NCBI GenBank assembly: GCA_017503005.1
Contig: JAFVTW010000011.1
Span: 1-57,696 of the forward strand
Length of the DNA stretch: 57,696 nt
Reading direction: 5' to 3'
DNA from: Clostridia bacterium
GTDB lineage: Bacteria > Bacillota > Clostridia > Christensenellales > UBA1242
The translations under genes were made by a program, and so were the position numbers. This document shows, one piece after another, positions 10,501 to 18,919 of the stretch. The notes under the pieces were generated by a model. That model was not told where the DNA came from and did not search any database. It was given only the letters and a program-made list of their open reading frames with translations. Every line of letters starts with the position of its first letter. Position 1 is the first letter of the stretch.

Positions 10501-10970
10501 ACAACATCTGTCTTTTTGTACCCAGCCAAAACCAACCACTTAGTTAGTTCTTTCAAGTCTATAATTTGCCCTACATTTAGCTGTTTTGTAAGGTTTTTGA
10601 TATAGTCAACACTTGGCAGTTTATTAATAAGTGCCTTTGGTGATACAACCACAAATTCTACATCGTTATACACAATTTGTTGTAGTGCTGTAAGAACACC
10701 TGTTTGGGTAACAGAAGAAAATTTGGAAACTTCTGCTTCCAAACTATTTATAAGCAAACAAGCTTGCTGACCTTCAGCAATCAATGTTTCGTACAAGTTG
10801 ATAGCATCATCTTCACTAACTGCAACTATAAGCTTCTGCTCCTCAAACTCGTTTAATATTAAGATTTTCTCCTTGAACCCTACACCAAAAACACTAACTG
10901 GTGTATGATTGTCGATACAGGTCAATAATTTAGATAAATTGCCTGTAGAACTAATCAAACTTTTTAACAT
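7587..10970 (-). CDS. mfd: Transcription-repair coupling factor
   Basis: 1127 residues, the usual Mfd size. Releases RNA polymerase stalled at DNA lesions and recruits UvrA. Domain order is as expected: UvrB-like N-terminal modules, the RNA polymerase interacting CarD-like domain starting near residue 460 (DVGDYVVHVNYGIGR), a helicase core with Walker A GDVGYGKTEVA, a DEEQ box (LLILDEEQRFG) and SATPIPRT, a GRIGRS motif VI, and the C-terminal TRCF domain. Its ATG overlaps the pth stop codon by one base (TAATG), so the two are translationally coupled. Confidence 0.98.
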   Translation of the reverse strand: MLKSLISSTGNLSKLLTCIDNHTPVSVFGVGFKEKILILNEFEEQKLIVAVSEDDAINLYETLIAEGQQACLLINSLEAEVSKFSSVTQTGVLTALQQIVYNDVEFVVVSPKALINKLPSVDYIKNLTKQLNVGQIIDLKELTKWLVLAGYKKTDVVSEQMEFSLKGDMLTIYPINLDNPVKVSIFDEEIEFIRQFDLSTQQIIAELDYVNLYSVNYLGSGKIAPEKIKFETREAEESYNSALSSVNIDLEQGIVPTWAQPYLAGYNHTIFEYFNDGIVAFDNPKLILNEIESVLKQSKAEIKEKIKGGLLTEKHKDFYFTQLELFDFKGVTAGLVAFQNINNANNIFKPHAVFNIPTTPQINYGYNKSTIYNDVARQIVMGNTVLIYAESRELANKMKDMFLPKNVSAVVISSASQINKNCVNLITKSSTLSCGFNDEKLVIIGLKQVKQKTKNSAISSDFGNFLPDVGDYVVHVNYGIGRCVGITSLTLNNAKKDYIEIEYKNNDKLFLPVENIDSISKYVGGENPKINKLGSTEFVRTKLRVKEGIRKLTFDLKKLYAERSKIKGIQFPEDDDIQVSFEKSCHFNLTPDQDKAVQDVKNDMQSTKPMDRLICGDVGYGKTEVALRSAFKAVMAGYQVLLMCPTTILSQQHYNTFSTRLKEFAVNCEVLNRFKTKKESAQILEDLEKGKVDILIGTHRLLSADVKTKKLGLLILDEEQRFGVEHKEKLKKLKTNIDVLTLSATPIPRTLHSALIGVKDASVIETPPFGRVPVITSVCEYSDSVVANAITRELNRDGQVLIIYNRVETIYEFKEAIRNLVPDVVIDVAHGQMDEKTLENAIFKLYNGETQVLISTTLIENGVDLPRANTLIVCNADMLGLSQLYQLKGRIGRSDKQAYAIFCYDKTRVLSPDAYKRLGAIVEYSGLGNGYKIAMRDLEIRGAGSLFGAEQSGHIESIGYSMYLTLLNEAMAEIKGEKIAKVSDVKIDCYFDANLPSYYVEASNNRMEVYTEIAKVSSLEDAKNLAKKLEFNFGEVPSEVINLMYIARIKNACGELNIKRISIGVHQTTFTFEEATDKLLKNFSAVLADNKFDAVLNLEKLPILTIKNDSNLFISLENIVQILKLMS

Positions 10971-11524
10971 TAGTTTACCTTAATTTTGTTTACATCACCT
11001 TTGCATTTTATAAATTGCTCGATTATATCTACAGCTTTGTCAAAAGCCGGCTCTAACAACTGAGAATTTTGCTCACTAACTCTAGATAACACATAATCAG
11101 CCAAATTCATTCTTTCATCACGGCCTATACCTATTCTAAGTCTAGGAAAATCAGTAGAACCCAAATGCTCTACGATACTTCTCATACCATTATGTGTACC
11201 AGCACTACCAGATTGTCTTACTCTAATATTGCCACAAGGCAAGTCAATATCGTCGTACACTACAAGTATCTCTTTTAGGTCTAATTTAAGCATTTTAACC
11301 ACTTGTTTTACACTTTGACCACTAGCATTCATAAATGTAGAAGGCTTCAAAATAACCACCTTTTCGCCGTTATATACACCTTCAGCTACCGATGCAGAAT
11401 ATTTTGATTTTGAAAAAGTAAATCCATTCTTTTGTGCAAATCTGCTTACTGCCACAAAACCCATATTGTGATAGGTTTTTTCGTACATAGCACCTATATT
11501 ACCTAGTCCTACTATTGCTATCAT
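10970..11524 (-). CDS. pth: Peptidyl-tRNA hydrolase
   Basis: Cleaves peptidyl-tRNA released from stalled ribosomes. 184 residues. The N-terminal motif is present in the form GLGNIGAMYEKTYHNMGF: the catalytic His is kept while the usual Pro and Arg of GNPG...TRHN are Ile and Tyr. The second active-site region VVYDDIDLPCG with its Asp and the GSAGTHNGMRSI loop are intact. A ribosome binding site lies in TTAAGGAGAAAA before the ATG. It is coupled to mfd downstream and follows the GlmU-like genes, the classic Bacillota order. Confidence 0.97.
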   Translation of the reverse strand: MIAIVGLGNIGAMYEKTYHNMGFVAVSRFAQKNGFTFSKSKYSASVAEGVYNGEKVVILKPSTFMNASGQSVKQVVKMLKLDLKEILVVYDDIDLPCGNIRVRQSGSAGTHNGMRSIVEHLGSTDFPRLRIGIGRDERMNLADYVLSRVSEQNSQLLEPAFDKAVDIIEQFIKCKGDVNKIKVN

Positions 11525-11548
11525 AGTTTTCTCCTTAATAGTATCAAT

Positions 11549-12133
11549 TTATTGTTTTATATAATTTTCTTTGTTTACCTGACGACTTCTAGCTATAGCT
11601 AGACATTTAGACGGTACTGACTTAGTTATAGTACTACCTGCTGCTATATAGCTACCACTTTCTATAAGTAACGGAGCCACTAGATTTGAGTTTGAGCCTA
11701 TAAACACATTGTCTTGCACCACTGTTTTTTGTTTAATTTTGCCATTATAATTGCAAAACACCGTGCCACAACCCACATTTACATTCTTACCTATTTCAGC
11801 ATCGCCCACATAAGTCAAGTGTGGTACTTTGCTGTTTTGACCTATAACAGCATTTTTTGTTTCTACAAAATTACCTATTTTTGCATTTGGCATAACAATA
11901 GTATTGGGCCTAAGCACCGAAAATACACCTATTTGTGCACTATCGTTAATTTGTGACTGCCTTGCATATACAAAATTCAAATTACAACCTCTACAAATTT
12001 CACAATTATCTATATCACTAGACCTTATAGTAGCACCATAAATTTGTGAATTTTTAACCGTGTTGTAACTACAAATATGACCACTTAGTATTACAGAATA
12101 GTTTTCTTTAGTGTTAGCACATAGTTTACACAT
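11549..12133 (-). CDS. GlmU-type acetyltransferase domain as a separate protein
   Basis: 194 residues forming only a left-handed beta-helix. It carries the acetyl-CoA-dependent glucosamine-1-phosphate acetyltransferase signature of GlmU: an LRP motif (Arg75), HLTYVGDAEIG (His105, Tyr108), CNYNG (127-131) and FIGSNSNLVAPL, ending LAIARSRQ. These are the residues used for catalysis and acetyl-CoA binding in GlmU, so activity is plausible. The uridylyltransferase half is absent; a separate upstream gene encodes a damaged version of it. The start is ATG with AGGGGTGAT upstream, 10 bases after the stop of that gene. Position before pth and mfd matches the glmU site in B. subtilis, although prs is missing here. 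Confidence 0.88.
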   Translation of the reverse strand: MCKLCANTKENYSVILSGHICSYNTVKNSQIYGATIRSSDIDNCEICRGCNLNFVYARQSQINDSAQIGVFSVLRPNTIVMPNAKIGNFVETKNAVIGQNSKVPHLTYVGDAEIGKNVNVGCGTVFCNYNGKIKQKTVVQDNVFIGSNSNLVAPLLIESGSYIAAGSTITKSVPSKCLAIARSRQVNKENYIKQ

Positions 12134-12143
12134 ACTATCACCC

Positions 12144-12986
12144 CTAGCCTATTTCATTAAAACTCTCTATCTCTGTATTTTCTTCAATTTTGGTATTCGA
12201 TATTTTGTTGTAGCTTTTGATTGTAGAATAGCTACCTATGTAACAATTATCTATGGTATTGTACGGAAATATAACCACATGGTCTTTTATATTGGTGTTT
12301 TTAATGGTTGAATTTGCTACAACCGATTCTTCCCCTACGACCGTATCTATGATAGTGTTGCCTTCTTTAAGTACAGCATCGCTCTTTACAACTGTAGCAC
12401 CACACAAATTATTGAATGGAAAAATGGTTACACCATTTTCTATTTGAACATAAGCATTTACAACCGTATTTGACGGATTGATAAACTCCACACCATTGTC
12501 CATAAAATATTTGACAATTCTTCGTTGCAAAACCTCTGTTGCATAGCTAAAATCTTCATTAGATATAATTTGCAAAAACTCACTACCATCTCCTGTAAAA
12601 ATGGCAGGTTCTTTGACTACTGGTAATTGCTTAAAATATTCAGTTTCAAACATATAACCGTACTTTAGTTTTATCAACTTCATTTTTTTCAAAACCAAAT
12701 AATCTAGACACAAATCAATATTTTGACTAGTAAGCAAAGGATTGAAAGAATACAAAACTATAGTATATTTTGAGGTTGGTAAATTATTTTTGATTTGACT
12801 ATATTCATCTGCATTTGCATCAAAATCTACAATTTGAGTTTTGAATTTATTAACAGAATCTAGCACCCACTCAATACTGGTTTTTTCTAAAATTTCAATG
12901 TTTGAATTTTCACATCTAAAAACTATTACGGACACATCATCATTAGTTATAGTTATTTTCTGGTTTTCAAGTTCGGTTTGTATCAA
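12144..12986 (-). CDS. GlmU-like protein with degenerate nucleotidyltransferase domain
   Basis: 280 residues. The C-terminal part (about 160-280) is a left-handed beta-helix that begins with a GlmU-like junction, RRIVKYFMDNGVEFINPSNT. The first 155 residues follow the plan of the GlmU pyrophosphorylase domain: EKTSIEWVLDSV in place of the GKPMLEHVL helix, then YTIVLYSFNPLLTSQ in place of VLYGDVPLLT, then YGYMF. However, the nucleotide-binding LAAGxGTRM loop is missing, and the metal-binding Asp of the GDxPL motif is Asn82. Uridylyltransferase activity is therefore unlikely. Start is TTG at 12986 just after AGGGGTGA. The two GlmU-like genes together contain more beta-helix than one GlmU, so this is not a simple split. 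Confidence 0.8.
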   Translation of the reverse strand: MIQTELENQKITITNDDVSVIVFRCENSNIEILEKTSIEWVLDSVNKFKTQIVDFDANADEYSQIKNNLPTSKYTIVLYSFNPLLTSQNIDLCLDYLVLKKMKLIKLKYGYMFETEYFKQLPVVKEPAIFTGDGSEFLQIISNEDFSYATEVLQRRIVKYFMDNGVEFINPSNTVVNAYVQIENGVTIFPFNNLCGATVVKSDAVLKEGNTIIDTVVGEESVVANSTIKNTNIKDHVVIFPYNTIDNCYIGSYSTIKSYNKISNTKIEENTEIESFNEIG

Positions 12987-13018
12987 CGGCTCACCCCTTA
13001 AATATTAATAACACCCAA

Positions 13019-13468
13019 TTACTTCTTCTTTGATTTTCGTAAGTCCTTAAAGAATGTGGAAAGGATCTCCGAACATTCTTTTTCCATAATTCCACCCTCA
13101 AATGGTGTAGTATGATTAAATTTGTTTTCAGTAAGCAACTGACTAGCACCATATCTAGTATCATATGCTCCAAAATAAACTTTCTTTATTCTGGAACTAA
13201 GTATAGCACCTACACACATTAGGCATGGCTCAAATGTTACATACATTTCACAATCTTCTAGTCTGTAATCTTTTAATTTTTTACTTGCTTTAGATATAGC
13301 CAACACCTCTGCATGATTGATTGCATTTAGTGTTTGCTGTTTTTTGTTGTATGCTCTAGCTATTACTTTGCCATCACACACAATTACTGCTCCTACAGGT
13401 ATTTCCCCCTGCGAAGCTGCTATTTTTGCCTGATTGTAGGCAATCTTCATAAATTTTAATTTTTCCAT
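13019..13468 (-). CDS. tadA: tRNA-specific adenosine-34 deaminase
   Basis: Converts A34 to inosine in tRNA-Arg(ACG). 149 residues with the deaminase zinc site: HAE (near residue 52) and PCLMC (near 81-85), plus the VPVGAVIV-like N-terminal strand (IPVGAVIV). The C-terminal lysine-rich tail suits RNA binding. The gene sits 4 bases after rlmH and 32 bases before the degenerate GlmU-like gene, inside the long minus-strand operon. Confidence 0.95.
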   Translation of the reverse strand: MEKLKFMKIAYNQAKIAASQGEIPVGAVIVCDGKVIARAYNKKQQTLNAINHAEVLAISKASKKLKDYRLEDCEMYVTFEPCLMCVGAILSSRIKKVYFGAYDTRYGASQLLTENKFNHTTPFEGGIMEKECSEILSTFFKDLRKSKKK

Positions 13469-13472
13469 AATA

Positions 13473-13943
13473 TTACTTGTGATAAGTGATATTGTTAATT
13501 ATTGTATATGCCCTATAGATTTGTTCTGTTAGCATTACTCTAAATAATTGATGTGGATAAGTAAAACTACCAAAACCCAACACCATATTAGCTTTTTCTC
13601 TAACCAACGGGCTCACACCATAGCTTCCACCTATCACAAAAGTTATAGTGCTATATGAATTTTCCAATTTTTTAAGTTCTTTAGCAAATTCTTCACTAGT
13701 AAATTGCTTAGCAGCCACACCACATAAAATGACATAACCTTCTAGGCAATTTAATAGTCTATTGCCTTCCTCTTTGACAACCTTGTCGATATCTGCCTGA
13801 GAGTAGTTCTTTGGCAGTTTTTCTTCTTTCACTTCGGTAATAGAAAAGTTCACAAACTTAGATATTCTTTTGGAATACTCCATCACAGCATCTACAAAAA
13901 AGTTGTCTTTTATATTACCAACACATGCTATTTTTACCTTCAT
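13473..13943 (-). CDS. rlmH: 23S rRNA (pseudouridine-1915-N3)-methyltransferase
   Basis: SPOUT-family methyltransferase of helix 69 of 23S rRNA. About 156 residues with all family landmarks: KIACVGNIKDNF at the N-terminus, a VILCGVAAKQFTSEEFA segment, the SAM-binding FVIGGSYGVSP loop, and the C-terminal GSFTYPHQLFRVMLTEQIYRAY knot signature ending near YHK. The ATG at 13943 is preferred: GGGGG lies 7 bases upstream, and the start overlaps the stop codon of the preceding CPBP gene (TAATG). The ATG five codons earlier would place that ribosome binding site inside the gene. Confidence 0.97.
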   Translation of the reverse strand: MKVKIACVGNIKDNFFVDAVMEYSKRISKFVNFSITEVKEEKLPKNYSQADIDKVVKEEGNRLLNCLEGYVILCGVAAKQFTSEEFAKELKKLENSYSTITFVIGGSYGVSPLVREKANMVLGFGSFTYPHQLFRVMLTEQIYRAYTIINNITYHK

Positions 13944-15088
13944 TACAATATCCCCCATATAAATGTAAATATCGTAATCAAACCACCCAACACTAACGAG
14001 GAAATCAAAAACATATTATCCTCAAGCTTTGGCTTAAATACATTTTGTTCTCTAGGCAAAACAATATCTAGAGGACTTTTCATTTCTTCATAATTTAAAT
14101 TAAGTAAAGTATTGCTCTCCACCATATCGTCTACTATCATTTTGTTTGAACCAGCACTAATAGGCGAATTAGAAATATTTCCACCAGAATAAGCCCTGTC
14201 TATCTTTCTCTTTACACCATCTAGATGTTTGTATTTGTATAATTTAGCAATAAATAATACCAATAAAACAACTATCAAGCTTAAGAATGCAAAACAAGCT
14301 ATAAATGTAAGTATAGCATTTGTACTTTGCAAGAATGCATTTAGGTAATTATAGAAGTTAGCACCCGCCCAACCATGCAGTTCAGCATAAGTCAAATATA
14401 CACTAATTGCATTGTTGGTAAAGTGTATGATGATAGATGGATATATGCTATCTGTCACCACACAAACAAGCCCCATAAGCAATCCTAACACAAATGCATA
14501 GAAAAACTGATTTATATTAAAGTGTATAAGTCCAAATAACAATGAAGTAATAAATATTGCTTTTCTTACACCAATTTGTCTAGTGCCATTTAATAGCAAT
14601 CCCCTATGCAAAAATTCCTCACAGAATGCAGGAAGAACAGCTACTAGTAGTACTTGTATAGCAAATTCTACACCAACTGAAAACATAGGCACATAAGGCT
14701 CTGCTGCCGGTGTGGCATTTGTAACAGGTTGAGTGTAACCAAAGAAATTTAATAAACCACTAAACAATGTAGATACAGCTATATTTATAAAGAAAGCCAG
14801 TATGCCTATGCCAAACGACACCAGTATAGCTTTGACACAAATTTTTTGATTTAGTTTGGCAGATTTTAATGCACCAAACACACCTGGTTTATCTTTAACA
14901 AATGCTGTATATAGCATAAATGGCAATACCAACATTAGCCCTATTTGAATAAGGCAGGTGTACACTATATCTACAACATCTACATGAGCAAAACTAAAAA
15001 AGCCTAAAGAACTAGCTATTCTCATTACACAAAACAATGCCATAGACACAAAGTATATAGAATAAACTTTAAAAACTTTAGACTTCAT
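13943..15088 (-). CDS. CPBP family intramembrane metalloprotease
   Basis: 381 residues with about eight membrane segments. The CAAX-protease/bacteriocin-processing (Abi, PF02517) motifs are present: EEFLHRG (motif 1 Glu-Glu and Arg), FGLIHFN (motif 2 His) and HFTNNAIS (motif 3 His and Asn). Members cleave or chaperone membrane proteins; the substrate cannot be told. A soluble linker (about 285-355) precedes a last membrane segment. It is the first gene of the operon running into rlmH and has a paralogue directly upstream. Confidence 0.9.
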   Translation of the reverse strand: MKSKVFKVYSIYFVSMALFCVMRIASSLGFFSFAHVDVVDIVYTCLIQIGLMLVLPFMLYTAFVKDKPGVFGALKSAKLNQKICVKAILVSFGIGILAFFINIAVSTLFSGLLNFFGYTQPVTNATPAAEPYVPMFSVGVEFAIQVLLVAVLPAFCEEFLHRGLLLNGTRQIGVRKAIFITSLLFGLIHFNINQFFYAFVLGLLMGLVCVVTDSIYPSIIIHFTNNAISVYLTYAELHGWAGANFYNYLNAFLQSTNAILTFIACFAFLSLIVVLLVLFIAKLYKYKHLDGVKRKIDRAYSGGNISNSPISAGSNKMIVDDMVESNTLLNLNYEEMKSPLDIVLPREQNVFKPKLEDNMFLISSLVLGGLITIFTFIWGIL

Positions 15089-15121
15089 TTCTGCCCCCTT
15101 ATAGTATTATTTTAAAAAACC

Positions 15122-15159
15122 AAAAAACCTAAAACACATTTATAGTGGTTAGGTTTTTC
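15122..15159 (-). terminator. Terminator between the two CPBP genes
   Basis: A 9-bp stem (15124-15132 with 15149-15157) is bounded by an A run on the plus strand, which is a T run on the minus strand. It separates the upstream CPBP gene from the rlmH operon. Confidence 0.75.
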
Positions 15160-15168
15160 TAATATTGA

Positions 15169-16257
15169 CTAAAAACCAAGAAATTGCATTAGTGTATTAG
15201 TAATCCAGAAGAATATAGACAAACCTATAGAGCCAAAGAAAATGATTTTTTCTTCTTTTGTCCAACCTGTGGTTTCACTATCTATTATATTAGACTCACT
15301 TGCAATTATTTCTTTATTTTTACCTTTTTTGGTAAGTTTAACTTCGTCAGGAGTATTTTTTGCTTCTTCTGCAAGTTCCTTAACTGCAGCTTTTAATTCG
15401 TCACTTGTTTGCAACTTGTCCAAATATTGAAGCACATATATCAAACCGATAATGATACAACCCGCAATAACAAACCACATTATAGGAGAAACATAATCCC
15501 AAAGTGTGGTATATATAGATACTTGATTTGGATCGATACCTTTAAGTGTGTATATAAAAGATGTAATAACTACAACCAAGTTGTTGATAAAGTGCAACAA
15601 GATAGGATATATAATGCTTTTGCCATAATACATAGCATAGCCTAATAATGTGCCCAAAATAAATTGATAAACAGTTTGTTGTAAACTACCATGCAACAAT
15701 GTAAACATAGCAGCACTAATCAAAATAGATACATGTGGACCAAATTTGGTTTGTACACCCTTTAGTATCAAACCACGGAATAGTAATTCTTCACAGATAG
15801 CAGGAAGAACTGCCATGGTAATAATGCCGATAATAAATGTAAGAACATTAGTCATCTCGTATGGCAAATCATTTTTTGGATTGTACCCTACAAAAGTAAA
15901 CAAGTGATCTATTAATGAAATCATAGGAGATACCAAGAATACAGCTGTTACAGCTATAACCACTACAGTCAAAGCCTTCAACCAGTTTATCTTTAATCTA
16001 ACTTGCGAAGCATAAATCATATTAATATTATTCTTTCTGCAGTACAAGAAGTAAATCAAGAAGAATGTGCCCGGCACAAAAGCCATATTTACTACCTTTT
16101 CAAATTGTGTGCCGTCTAGTTTGAATATAAAAAATATAATAGCCAAAACAAAGGAAACTAAGAATGGAAAAATAAGTGAATAAATAAAATTTAATCCACT
16201 ATCTTTCAAATTGAAACAATTTCGCATACTTTGAGCTTTAAATTCTTTTTCGTCCAT
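15169..16257 (-). CDS. CPBP family intramembrane metalloprotease, paralogue
   Basis: 362 residues, about eight membrane segments. Motifs: CEELLFRG (near residue 160), a TLLHGS segment and HFINNLVV, matching PF02517. A charged soluble stretch (about 275-330) precedes a final membrane helix, as in the downstream paralogue, so the pair shares an unusual C-terminal architecture and probably arose by duplication. The terminator between them suggests they are expressed separately at least in part. Confidence 0.9.
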   Translation of the reverse strand: MDEKEFKAQSMRNCFNLKDSGLNFIYSLIFPFLVSFVLAIIFFIFKLDGTQFEKVVNMAFVPGTFFLIYFLYCRKNNINMIYASQVRLKINWLKALTVVVIAVTAVFLVSPMISLIDHLFTFVGYNPKNDLPYEMTNVLTFIIGIITMAVLPAICEELLFRGLILKGVQTKFGPHVSILISAAMFTLLHGSLQQTVYQFILGTLLGYAMYYGKSIIYPILLHFINNLVVVITSFIYTLKGIDPNQVSIYTTLWDYVSPIMWFVIAGCIIIGLIYVLQYLDKLQTSDELKAAVKELAEEAKNTPDEVKLTKKGKNKEIIASESNIIDSETTGWTKEEKIIFFGSIGLSIFFWITNTLMQFLGF

Positions 16258-16399
16258 ATCTATAACCTTTTGAATAATTTCGAAATTTCCACCACTAACT
16301 TCTAAAAGTATAACACAACAAATCTAAAAGTAAAAATATTAATAAACTATTTATATATAAATTTATATATAAAAACACCAGATGGCGGATAAAAAAATA

Positions 16400-16430
16400 A
16401 AAAACCACATAACTAAATGTGGTTTATTTT
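16400..16430 (-). terminator. Terminator of the WalJ-like gene
   Basis: A 9-bp stem (16402-16410 with 16417-16425) followed on the minus strand by T-rich sequence; the stop codon of the WalJ-like gene overlaps the stem. Confidence 0.8.
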
Positions 16431-17218
16431 ATAACAAATACTGTTCCCAAATTGTTTTGAGGTGCAACATCTATTTTAATATTTACATTTGGAACTATAC
16501 CCATAGCTTCTAAATACTCACATACTGTTTGGTAACACAGTTGTGGAGTATTGTTTTCTGGGCTAAGATGTGCTAGCACTACCTGCTTCACATTTGATGT
16601 AGCTAGAGCACATACTACCTTTGCACAATTTACATTGCTTAGGTGTCCGTTCTTACTCAAAATTCTGTGCTTTAAGTGGTCAGAATAATTTGTGTTAGCT
16701 ATAAGCATTTTTTCATCGTGATTACTTTCTAAGATTACCAACTTGCAGTTTTTCAAATTTTCTATAGTTTGCTCACTAGCAAAACCCAAGTCTGTAGCAT
16801 AAGCAAACTTTGGACCACCATTGTGAATTACAAACCCACAACAAGTTACAGAATCGTGTGGTAGCTTAAATGGTTTAATCACAAATTCGTCTATAGCAAA
16901 TTCTTGTTCGTAAAAATAGAAAATTTTACTTTGGTCTACATTACCTATTTTTGAAACCATAGCCTGCACACCATCGTGATGACAATACAATAGTGCCCCA
17001 TACTTTCTCATAAATGGACCAACACTCTTTGAATGGTCAGAATGTTCGTGAGTAGACAAAATTGCTTTGATGCTGCTAGGATCAACATCAAGCAATTTTA
17101 ATTTTTCTATTAAGGTGTTTAGACTAATTCCAGCATCGATAAGAATGTTTGTATTCTCTCCACACACAAGCACAGAGTTGCCTTTACTAGAACTAGATAA
17201 TGTAACTACTTTCATCAT
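16424..17218 (-). CDS. MBL-fold metallohydrolase, WalJ/YycJ-like
   Basis: 264 residues. The metallo-beta-lactamase metal motif is STHEHSDH (near residue 55-62), with downstream metal ligands in LPHDS, the ATDLG Asp and the ESNHDE and HLS segments. The opening SSSSKGNSVLV is typical of the YycJ/WalJ family, which is linked to the WalRK cell-wall regulatory locus, where rlmH also lies in B. subtilis; rlmH is 3 kb downstream here. No walR or walK is visible in the window. The substrate is unknown; nuclease activity has been proposed for the family. Confidence 0.88.
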   Translation of the reverse strand: MMKVVTLSSSSKGNSVLVCGENTNILIDAGISLNTLIEKLKLLDVDPSSIKAILSTHEHSDHSKSVGPFMRKYGALLYCHHDGVQAMVSKIGNVDQSKIFYFYEQEFAIDEFVIKPFKLPHDSVTCCGFVIHNGGPKFAYATDLGFASEQTIENLKNCKLVILESNHDEKMLIANTNYSDHLKHRILSKNGHLSNVNCAKVVCALATSNVKQVVLAHLSPENNTPQLCYQTVCEYLEAMGIVPNVNIKIDVAPQNNLGTVFVIK

Positions 17219-17300
17219 ATTGTTTTTCTCTCAAAGTTAGTTTAGCATATAGCAACCACATTAATCAAATTGTTTAGCTAAAATATACTCAACCTTTTTG

Positions 17301-18782
17301 TTAGTCCATAGTTACTATTACACACTTGCCTTCTAACCATGTATTTATGTAACTAACTAATTCTCTACCTGTAACTTTTTCTAGTGCAGACACCAAAATT
17401 TCTGGTGTAACATTAGTAAACATATTTTCTGCATAATAGGTTTTCAAAGTTGAAATTAACTTATCTCTGCCAACAACTTCAGCGATATTGTCAAAAAGTA
17501 GCATTCCTTTTACATAAGTCATATACACATACTCTGGTTCGGTATTGTACTCGTCTAGACTTCTATTCATAGAAGTATCCACTTTGCCAAGCACATCGGT
17601 ATACAAATCCACAAATGTTACAAAGCTGTTATTTGTATTTTTGACCAACTCTACTGGGTCTACATTGTAGTCTGGATTTTCTTGGTAGAACAATACACAT
17701 GAGTATTCTGTAAGGCCTTCGTCCAACCACGGAAATCTAAATGCATTTGAACCTACTACACCATACCACCACTGATGAGCTATCTCGTGTATTATTACAT
17801 TTGTATAATCTGCACCTTCCACCACATCTGATATATACACCATATTAGGGTATTCCATACCACCATGCACGAAGTTCGTTTTGACTACTGACAATGTAGA
17901 ATATGGGTACTTGCCAAATAATCTATTGAATGTATTTAGAGCATCTACACCTGCTTGCAGATTTGATTTGTAATCTTCGTCATCGTAGTAATAATACAGC
18001 ACTGTAGTGTCTTCTACCTGTTCGCTAGCAACTTCAAACTTTTCACTCATTACAAATGCAAAATCTCTTACTGCTTTAGCATTAATAGTATAAGTAGTAT
18101 TATCTTCCAGAGTTGTAGAATTTGTCTGCACACCAGTACTTGCAACCTTGTAGCTTGTAGGAATAGTCAATGTGACATCATAGTTCGAGCACTCTGAGTA
18201 AAATGGGTCACCATTAGAATTGTATGGGTCAAGCACAAATTCACCATCTTCTATTACAGCTACTACAGGATAGAAATTTGCCATATTGACGGCATTGTCG
18301 CCATACCCAAAGCGATGATTGATATTTGGTACATACACTTTGTATTCTAGTGATATAGTTACTTTGTCGCATGGTTCTAATTCTTCTAATAGTCCAACTG
18401 TCAAAATGTTGTTGTCAAGCCCGGACAAATTAAACTCTGTTCTCTCACCATTTATACTAGCACTAATTATGTCAATATCTCCATAACTTGGACCATTAGG
18501 ATATGCTTTGGTTTCGTTAGTAGAACTTACAGGTTTGTTTACTGCCCCCTTTGTAAAAGCCTTAGGATACAAATGAAAACATATAGTTTTTAGATTTGTA
18601 TCACTATTGTTTGTATACCTAAGTGTCTGTGAACCATTCAATGTATGGTCATCATTATATATTAAATTCATAGTATAAGTATTGAGATTTTTGCTCACTT
18701 TGTCTAGATTGACATCACCATTCTTAGCACAACCACACAACACTAATACACACATAGCAAAAACTGCAAATAATCTTTTCAT
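17301..18782 (-). CDS. M1 family metallopeptidase, lipoprotein
   Basis: 493 residues. A signal peptide with lipobox ending at Cys18 suggests attachment to the outer face of the membrane. The N-terminal beta domain is followed by a gluzincin domain with the exopeptidase motif GGMEYP, zinc site HEIAH and the third ligand Glu 19 residues after the second His (LDEGLTEY). This is the catalytic half of an aminopeptidase N-type enzyme; the C-terminal HEAT-like domain of the roughly 850-residue forms is missing, as in other short extracellular M1 proteins. It probably trims extracellular peptides. The ribosome binding site is GGGGGAG. Confidence 0.92.
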   Translation of the reverse strand: MKRLFAVFAMCVLVLCGCAKNGDVNLDKVSKNLNTYTMNLIYNDDHTLNGSQTLRYTNNSDTNLKTICFHLYPKAFTKGAVNKPVSSTNETKAYPNGPSYGDIDIISASINGERTEFNLSGLDNNILTVGLLEELEPCDKVTISLEYKVYVPNINHRFGYGDNAVNMANFYPVVAVIEDGEFVLDPYNSNGDPFYSECSNYDVTLTIPTSYKVASTGVQTNSTTLEDNTTYTINAKAVRDFAFVMSEKFEVASEQVEDTTVLYYYYDDEDYKSNLQAGVDALNTFNRLFGKYPYSTLSVVKTNFVHGGMEYPNMVYISDVVEGADYTNVIIHEIAHQWWYGVVGSNAFRFPWLDEGLTEYSCVLFYQENPDYNVDPVELVKNTNNSFVTFVDLYTDVLGKVDTSMNRSLDEYNTEPEYVYMTYVKGMLLFDNIAEVVGRDKLISTLKTYYAENMFTNVTPEILVSALEKVTGRELVSYINTWLEGKCVIVTMD

Positions 18783-18873
18783 ATCTCCCCCAGCATAAGT
18801 ATTTGTATATTGTATGGGGAGAAAAATGAATTTAGAACATATAATATGGTGGTTTAGTGAACAAACTTTTGAT

Positions 18874-18902
18874 TTGACAAAAGAGATTTATTGGGCTAAA
18901 AT
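18874..18902 (+). promoter_or_regulatory. SigA-type promoter of the 18920 gene
   Basis: TTGACA at 18874-18879, a 17-base spacer and TAAAAT at 18897-18902. The expected start lies just before the AGGAG ribosome binding site at 18910-18914, giving a very short leader. Confidence 0.8.
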
Positions 18903-18919
18903 AGTACACAGGAGATTTT

